Shown piece after piece: positions 58,157 to 64,000 of a DNA stretch of 64,000 nucleotides. The DNA is from Cryptomeria japonica (lineage: Eukaryota > Streptophyta > Pinopsida > Cupressales > Cupressaceae): the NCBI RefSeq assembly GCF_030272615.1, contig NC_081408.1, positions 406,484,889-406,548,888 of the forward strand, in the 5' to 3' direction. The translations under genes were made by a program, and so were the position numbers. Position 1 is the first letter of the stretch. Each line of letters begins with the position of its first letter. The notes beneath the pieces were generated by a model. It saw only the letters and a program-made list of their open reading frames with translations. It was not told where the DNA came from and did not search any database.

Positions 58157-58965
58157 TGATAGTTGTTAAAATCATAATAAATACTTCATGTCCACCTAGA
58201 GTTTCTTCCACCATTTCATTCCACGTCATCTTCATCTCATTCTGCTTTCTTGTCTTTCATTTCACTTACACCATCATTCTTCTATGAACATTTCAACAAT
58301 AATCTTCTCTTGTATCACACATGCCAACACAAGTCAGAACGTGCCACAATCACATCACAAAGCACATAAGTATATTTACACTTTCATGATTACGACTTTT
58401 TGCTTCATATTTTTTGTCATTTCATTCAAATTTTAAATAATTATGATTGCATATTGATTTCCTACCCTTACGCATGTGTGGACACTATATCTATCTTCAG
58501 TTGGGGGGTGGGAGAGATGATTGTGAGATAAGGTATTGCCATTATTAGACCTATATAAATTAGAATAATCATGTTAACTCATGTTAAAGGAATGAGTTAG
58601 TTTTACCTATCATTGTTAAAGTCTAGTTTATTCCTAATTTGGCAAATTTTTAAACTATTTCCTTTCAAGTTGAGTCTATGTAAAATTTGGAAGCCTGCCT
58701 AGTAAATATTATTTTCTCTTGCTGTCTAAATAAAGAAAACTTCATATTTCGGGTTTAACATAAAGAGATTTTCTTGAAGAAAGTAACAACTACAGTAATG
58801 GGAGGTCCCTATTAAGAGAGAGCCTATAGACCACGCTCTGATATTATAAGATGAGGATTGTGAACCTTTGTATAAAAGATGTGGGTGGTTAGATTATTTC
58901 TTAAAATTGCATACTTATGATGATAATGTAGCCCTCGTGTGTGCACAATATTTGAAGGATGATAT
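58157..58965 (+). other. Non-coding region of F after pol
   Basis: No domain seen. It contains TTCAGTTGGGGGGTGGGAGAG near 58497, very like the PPT before the 3' LTR (AGTTGGGGGGTG), so it may be an internal polypurine tract. The plus ORF at 58868-59077 runs into solo LTR I and is not supported. Confidence 0.5.
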
Positions 58966-60162
58966 TGTAGACACCCAAAAATGGTCAACGCTTGCGAAGT
59001 CATACTTCAACGTTTGCGCATTGCCTCATTTTAGGTTTTTGCGTCGCATTAACATTTCTCCTATGATTCACACTTGATCTTTATCATTTGCGAATATCAA
59101 GTCATTCTTCTACATTCTTCATCTATCTCACTTTTGAATTTGGTCTTGTCGACAACAATCTTCAGTCATGATTTTGGTCGATCTTTGTCCTTGTCAATCT
59201 TGTCATATTGCAATTGATTCGTCATCGATCCTTGTCCTTTTTCAATCATGTCAATCTGGTCAATTTGTCATTGATTTTTGTCAACCAATCTCAATCAAAT
59301 CATTTATCAATTGAATCATTTTATCACATTGGTCATTTATCAATCCAAAATCATGATCGAATCGATATCAACTATCCTTTGTCAAGACCTAATTGTCATT
59401 CTCGCATTGCTAATTTGTCTTCTAGGGTTTCATGATTTAATCATTTAACCTGGTTTGTCATTTCCTCCTTTAGGATTAATAAATTGTTTATTAATCCTAA
59501 GTTACAATTAAATCTTTATTTAATTGTCTAATTATTCTTCCTCTTGTGAATTAATTAATAAATGAAAGATTATTAATTAATTTACCTAATTTTCTCATTT
59601 CCTAATTTCCACTTATTTTCTAATTTGTCAAATTTAATTTCCACCTAATTAACTTGTCTTTAGTTCTCCCTATTTTTGTGCTTCATGTGTCATACTCTTG
59701 ACATAGAAATTTGTCATAGAGTCTTGTCTTGACATAGCAATTTGTCATAGAACTTGTCTTGACATAGCAATTTGTCATAAAATCTGTCATAAAATTGTCA
59801 TAAGCCTCTTTGCATAGCAACATGTCATAACTTTGCTATTCTTGATTTGAATTTCTATTCGAATCTATTTCATGCTAATTTGTCCATTTCTCCAATTTCT
59901 CTATAAATTGGATGAATTTCTTCAATGAAATCCCTTGATCCTTGAACCCTTAATAACCTTGACCCTTAATTCTTGATCCCGAATCCTTAATCATATAATC
60001 ACTTTGTCAAATCACGCTTCTAGTACTCTTGACCAATAACCAACATCAATCTTGCTTTCAATTGTATGTGCACTTGTAGGTGAGATCCACAAATCCATTG
60101 AAGAGGAAAGAAGAACAATGGAGTCGCATGGAAGAAGCATCCAATTCGTCATCTGGTTTGCA
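58966..60162 (+). mobile_element. Element I: solo LTR in F
   Basis: Starts TGTAGACACCCAAAAATGG and ends CTGGTTTGCA, 1197 bp, flanked by TGATAT at 58960-58965 and 60163-60168 (5 or 6 bp). It contains an AT-rich palindromic block (59465-59640), repeated TTGTCTTGACATAGCAATTT-like units (about 59690-59825), and CTATAAATTGG near 59900 as a possible TATA box. No coding domain. The TGTAGACACC start is shared with H (read on its minus strand), so the two may be related families. Confidence 0.72.
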
Positions 60163-60282
60163 TGATATTTGTGTTTTGAATGCTTTGTTTTCATATCTCT
60201 ATTGAGTGTGCTTAGGATTAGATCATTGCAATGTGTGTGTGATTGAGCTAATAATGAATAATATGTCTTTTTATATATTGCT

Positions 60283-62242
60283 TTGATGATTCCTAATTCC
60301 GATGCTACAGATATGGTTGTGGTGAAAGGGTTGAGGATTCTTGTTACAGAGAAGCATATTGCTCAATTTCCAGGGTTGCCTAGGGATGGTGAACCATTTC
60401 CAAAAACTAATGATGTCAAGTTTTCCAGAGCACAATTTACAGAGCATGGTGACTCTCCTTTCAATGTCACTAAGCAAGGAAGTAATAGGTTGTCTCTTCC
60501 ACCTTTCTGGGCTCATAGGGTAACCTATATTATTAAGTATATTACTTGTGAGGGGATACAATCTCAATTGTATTCTTCTCATTTCAAATTGTTATGTCAT
60601 TTAAGACATGGTAGGTGGATGAATGTTCCAAATTTCCTTTACAATATACTTAAACAGATTTAAGCTCAGGTACAAAAAGGTATCATTCAATCTATGTCTC
60701 ACCATTGCTTAATTCAACTATTGGTTGAGCAAGCCCTAGTAGAAAGCAACCCTAGGATGCAGTGGGTGGATTTTCTGGCAATTAGTGGAGCTCATCCATT
60801 AAGGAAAATTCCCAGCTCGAGAAAAGTTGTAGGGGCTTCATCCTCTAGACCTACTAAGGATCACAATGAAAATTCTTCTAGTGAGGATGAAAATGCCACT
60901 CAAAAAATCACTCAGAAAGTTCCTAAAAAATAGAAACCCTCATCTAAGAGTAAGAAGAATGAAAAATTAGTTCTGGGAACTAGGGTTCAGAAGAATAACA
61001 AGGAAGGAAATTTTTTCTAAAAAGCAGGAAGCAAAGAGACCTACAACCTCTGCAAAAACTCAGGAAACAGGAAACCCTGCAGTAAAAGATGGAACATCTA
61101 GCCAAAAAAGGAAATAAATGGAAAGACCTTCTGTAGGAAAGAAGCCTACAGTAACTAGTCATAGGTTGAAAAAGAAGTTTAAAGGGAAAGTAGCCGCAGG
61201 AGAAAGAATTGAAATTCTGAGCTCAAAATATGATGAGGAAAAATCTTGAGAAAACTCTCCTAAGATATTGTCTTAATCCTCTTCTTCTAGTGAAGAAGAA
61301 GAGCAGCAATATGAAATGTCTCATTCAGAAGAGTTCTCTGAAGAAGAAGTGGATACTAACAAGGGAGGCAATAAAGAATTGGGAGGAGGAAAATTGAATG
61401 AAACAAACCATGGAATTCAAAACATGACTCGGACTAATGAGGAGGAAGAACAAAAAGAAGTAGAGGATGAACAATAAGAAATGGAAGAAGAGGAAGAAGC
61501 AGAAGATGAGGAAGAAGAAGTATCGGGACATTTTGGAGAAATCAATTTAAACGTTGATTTAAACATTGGTGATAACACTTCTCGACCTCAACAAACCAGT
61601 TAGGTTAAGCCTGATAATGAAAGAACTGTTGCAACTGGGTTAGCAAATCTGGTTGAGGTTTTTGAGAAAGTAAATCAAGAAGAACAACAAACAAAAGATA
61701 AGGTAAGTGTGCATGTTCCACCCTCTTTTTCTTGGGGATCGATTTATTTTGGATTATTGCAATTATTATAAAATAAGGAGGAAGAATGGAAAAAGGAAAA
61801 GGAGGCATTAGAAAGAAAACTAGAGGAAAAAATGTAGTAATAAACAAGTTGGATGATAGGATAGATAATTTAGCTACTCTGATACCTCAGGTAATAGAAT
61901 GTAGGCCTCCTCCAAGAGTATATTCTCTTTATCCCAAAGGAATTACATCTTTCCTACAAGATAGGTAGGGAACTGTCAGGACTGAATTCATCATTAATGA
62001 CTCTTGATGAATTTTTCAATACCTATAAAACCTCTCCTCTTGAGAAAAATAATTTACTTTATGAATTCTATCTCTACAACTATGCTATTCAATACACACC
62101 TCAGTGGAACCCACTTCTTTCTATTAGAGATGTTCATCTTAGGGCATTTATATCCTATATTCAGAATGAAAACGTGAGGGGTAAACAGGCTAGAGAATAT
62201 ATGGATATGGAACAAGTTGTCCCATTACAACTAAGGGCTAAA
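60283..62242 (+). pseudogene. Extra ORF of F after pol, first part (unknown protein)
   Basis: Opens MMIPNSDATDMVVVKGLRIL, LVTEKHIAQFPGLPRDGEPF, FPKTNDVKFSRAQFTEHGDS, LPPFWAHRVTYIIKYITCEG, HFKLLCHLRHGRWMNVPNFL; a TAG at 60661 interrupts before KGIIQSMSHHCLIQLLVEQA. A Ser/Lys/Glu-rich low-complexity middle (60840-61560) with stops follows, then TLDEFFNTYKTSPLEKNNLL and RDVHLRAFISYIQNENVRGK up to LRAK, where TIR element J cuts in. It continues at 63241. Athila-type elements carry an extra ORF here, sometimes called env-like. I see no signal peptide or membrane segment, so env is not supported. Function unknown. Confidence 0.68.
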
Positions 62243-63236
62243 GGGTGAACTCACAATACTGGTTCCCACTTTTTGACCAACTTTGACACTTAGATGAACA
62301 TTTTGCAAAAAACCTTCACTTTCCAACACCTATAACTTTTAAATAGTTAAGAATTTGAAGATGATGTAAACTAGTGATTTGTAACATCCTTTTTGTAGAT
62401 TCTAAATATATTTTTTTCAAATTTTTTTGAATAAAATTTTATTAATTTTTCCATCTCCCTCAAAAGTAGTTTTTTATAGGAAACAACATTTTTTAAGAGT
62501 GATGTGCATCCCGAAACGTATAATTTTTTTTTTATAAATGATAAAAACTTATCTCTTTTAAATTTTGGTTTGTAACATCAATACCCAGGGCATGCAGTTG
62601 GTTTGATAGTGATATGTTGAATATTTTTTACTTTATTAAGTTTTGAAGTCCGACTAATTATAATTTAGATATAGGTGTACTTTTGAACACATAACTTGCT
62701 CTATATATATCAAAATTAAGTTTTATTTTTTTTGTTAGAAAGAAGACATCAATACCTAGGGCATAGATATTTTTTCAGAATTTTTTTGAATTAGTTTACT
62801 ATTTTTCCCAATGCATTGAACAAAGAAGTTCATGTTTGGTGAAAAACCTACATTCATAAAAAATAAAATAAAAATATATTAATAAACTTAAATATATTAA
62901 AAATTATACTATTTGGAAAGCTTATAATAAGGACTAAATCCTTAAGAAAACAAAACTTCTAAATGAATTCGTCTAACCCCTCAAAAGCTAATGTAAAATT
63001 GGTTTTTTATCAGCATTTGATAGATGCAAAGGAGACTCCATTGCAAGTATGATTTAGAAGTAGAGAGGTTCTATCCAAGAAATTTTGATCTAAGAGCCTT
63101 TGATCTAACTCTCTTCAATTAATTACTTCAAATGGGACCTCTTAAAGCTTAAATAATTATATTTTCCAAAAAATGTATGATTTCAACAAAAATCAGGATG
63201 TACCAAAAAGTGGGAACCAGCTTTGTGAGTTCACCC
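62243..63236. mobile_element. Element J: non-autonomous TIR DNA transposon (994 bp)
   Basis: The left end GGGTGAACTCACAATACTGG and the inverted right end GGGTGAACTCACAAAGCTGG match through GTTCCCACTTTTTG, about 34 bp with two mismatches. Flanking TAAA at 62239-62242 and 63237-63240 is the target duplication (3 to 5 bp are possible because of overlap with the ends). It interrupts the extra ORF of F. No transposase. The 3-5 bp TSD and G-rich TIR do not fix the superfamily; PIF/Harbinger (TAA) or another is possible. Confidence 0.85.
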
Positions 63237-63240
63237 TAAA

Positions 63241-63606
63241 GTAGGGGACCCATATGAAATTTACTATAGATGGAACCAACTTACTTCTGATCTAGGGATT
63301 AAAAGAAGGATTTTATCATTAAGAGAAGTTGTTCACACTGAATTTGAACAAATGGTAGAAACAACTGCAAGAACAGTGTATGGACATCTAGCTTGGAGAT
63401 GGAATGGTTTACCTAAGTACCTGAAAAAAGTAGAGCCACATTCTTTGAGAAACTATCATGCAGCACTCAGGCGAGCATCCACCTATATACATTTGGGGCA
63501 GTCACAACAAGAAAAGTGGATTCCTTTGATCTTCCAACTGCGTATGTTATGGTGGCCTATTCCTCGCTGGGAGGAATTGCAATATTATGATGTGGAAAAA
63601 GAATGA
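63241..63606 (+). pseudogene. Extra ORF of F, last part
   Basis: It resumes after J with GDPYEIYYRWNQLTSDLGIK, RRILSLREVVHTEFEQMVET, RTVYGHLAWRWNGLPKYLKK, LRNYHAALRRASTYIHLG and IPRWEELQYYDVEKE, then TGA. This 120-codon piece is open and rich in Trp, Tyr and Arg, suggesting a folded C-terminal domain. No family recognised. Confidence 0.66.
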
Positions 63607-63765
63607 GAAAGATGTGATAATCTCAGAGAGAACTAGGGGTTCTACTGGAGCCCTATTGCTAAGACCCAAGGGGAGACTTCTGCTACCGACTTCAGGCTGC
63701 TGACTTGGATTGAAAATCAAAAGACATCTACTGAGGAAATATCTACTGGTAGACCAGCAAAACCT

Positions 63766-63779
63766 TCAGTTGGGGGGTG
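63766..63779 (+). promoter_or_regulatory. Polypurine tract of F
   Basis: CAGTTGGGGGGTG directly before the TGATGAGTCATAG start of the 3' LTR. Confidence 0.75.
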
Positions 63780-64000
63780 TGATGAGTCATAGTTTTATGG
63801 TTCTTTTATAGATAGTTTGCCATCTTCAGGGGTTTCTATATTTTCTGATGAACTTCATAAACATACTTTAATCAACCTTATATGCTTGTTTTGATAAGTC
63901 TTATTGTCTGCAACTAAAACCTTTATTTTGACAAAATAATGAACCTTATAAATGCAATTATAAGTATTTACTATTTTTATGTGCGACTAATGGATATGTT
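63780..64000 (+). repeat. 3' LTR of F, cut by the window edge
   Basis: The first 221 bp, aligned without gaps to 21613 onward with 17 mismatches by hand count. Confidence 0.88.

Larger units (their letters stand above)
21613..64000 (+). mobile_element. Element F: Athila/Tat-like Ty3/gypsy retrotransposon carrying most later insertions; right end off-window
   Basis: F's own pieces are 21613-22864, 31143-32674, 47723-47725, 54034-58965, 60169-62242 and 63241-64000. In order they give 5' LTR, PBS, gag, protease, RT, RNase H, integrase, an extra ORF, PPT and the start of the 3' LTR. Both LTR starts read TGATGAGTCATAG; by hand I count 17 mismatches in the first 221 bp (about 92% identity). The PBS type, the absence of a chromodomain and the ORF after pol fit the Athila/Tat group. 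All ORFs are broken, so F is dead. It holds copia B, the C/D pair, chromovirus E, solo LTR I and TIR element J. Confidence 0.85.

Noticed and set aside
58868..59077. ORF of 69 codons spanning the start of element I
   Set aside because: It crosses the insertion boundary at 58966, so it is a chance fusion.
60283..63606. Calling the extra ORF of F an envelope gene
   Set aside because: Position fits the env-like ORF of Athila, but no signal peptide or membrane segment is seen.

Overview
This window is a repeat-dominated stretch of a land-plant nuclear genome, most likely a gymnosperm. That identification is inference. It rests on old LTR retrotransposons stacked inside one another, almost no intact host coding sequence, CACTA, L1, Ty1/copia and Ty3/gypsy families of plant type, and pentatricopeptide-repeat (PPR) fragments with the wording common in conifers (e.g. 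CAKMGALEQGMDIHQSI). No intact host gene, tRNA, rRNA or CRISPR array was found.

Left part (1-21612). A decayed CACTA (TNP2-type) transposase lies on the minus strand at the left edge. Next is an intron-free, frame-broken copy of the spliceosome factor CWC22 (minus strand) carrying a huge aspartate microsatellite, with a second, head-to-head CWC22 fragment on the plus strand. A PPR pseudogene follows. Then comes the 3' part of a chromodomain gypsy element (element A). Its integrase is split at 7029 by a TG...CA insertion of about 4.2 kb without coding content (element G, probably a giant solo LTR, TSD CATTG). G is itself split by a complete L1-type LINE with a 13-bp target-site duplication. A second PPR pseudogene (minus strand) closes this part.

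Right part (21613-64000). One Athila/Tat-like gypsy element (F) spans the remainder and runs off the right edge. It is cut by at least six younger insertions whose target-site duplications can be read: copia element B, exactly inside F's primer-binding site (B carries a solo LTR, H); C, in F's gag; E, a chromovirus, three bases from C; D, inside the 3' LTR of C; I, a solo LTR; and J, a TIR transposon in F's extra ORF. Removing the insertions makes F colinear: 5' LTR, PBS, gag, protease, RT, RNase H, integrase, an extra 3' ORF, PPT, 3' LTR.

Most interesting content. C (plus) and D (minus) are different LTR families with the same unusual plan: no protease, integrase, RT or RNase H, but an ORF1 (coiled coil plus zinc knuckles) of about 1.27 kb and an unknown ORF2 of about 3.15 kb, separated by a 450-490 bp spacer. 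ORF1 and ORF2 are conserved between the two families. Both share the polypurine tract and LTR-end modules with the pol-bearing copia element B. This suggests a long-lived non-autonomous lineage that uses copia machinery in trans and keeps its own proteins. Premature stops through the window fall strongly on TAG where CAG (Gln) or TGG (Trp) is expected, as methylation-driven C-to-T decay would produce.
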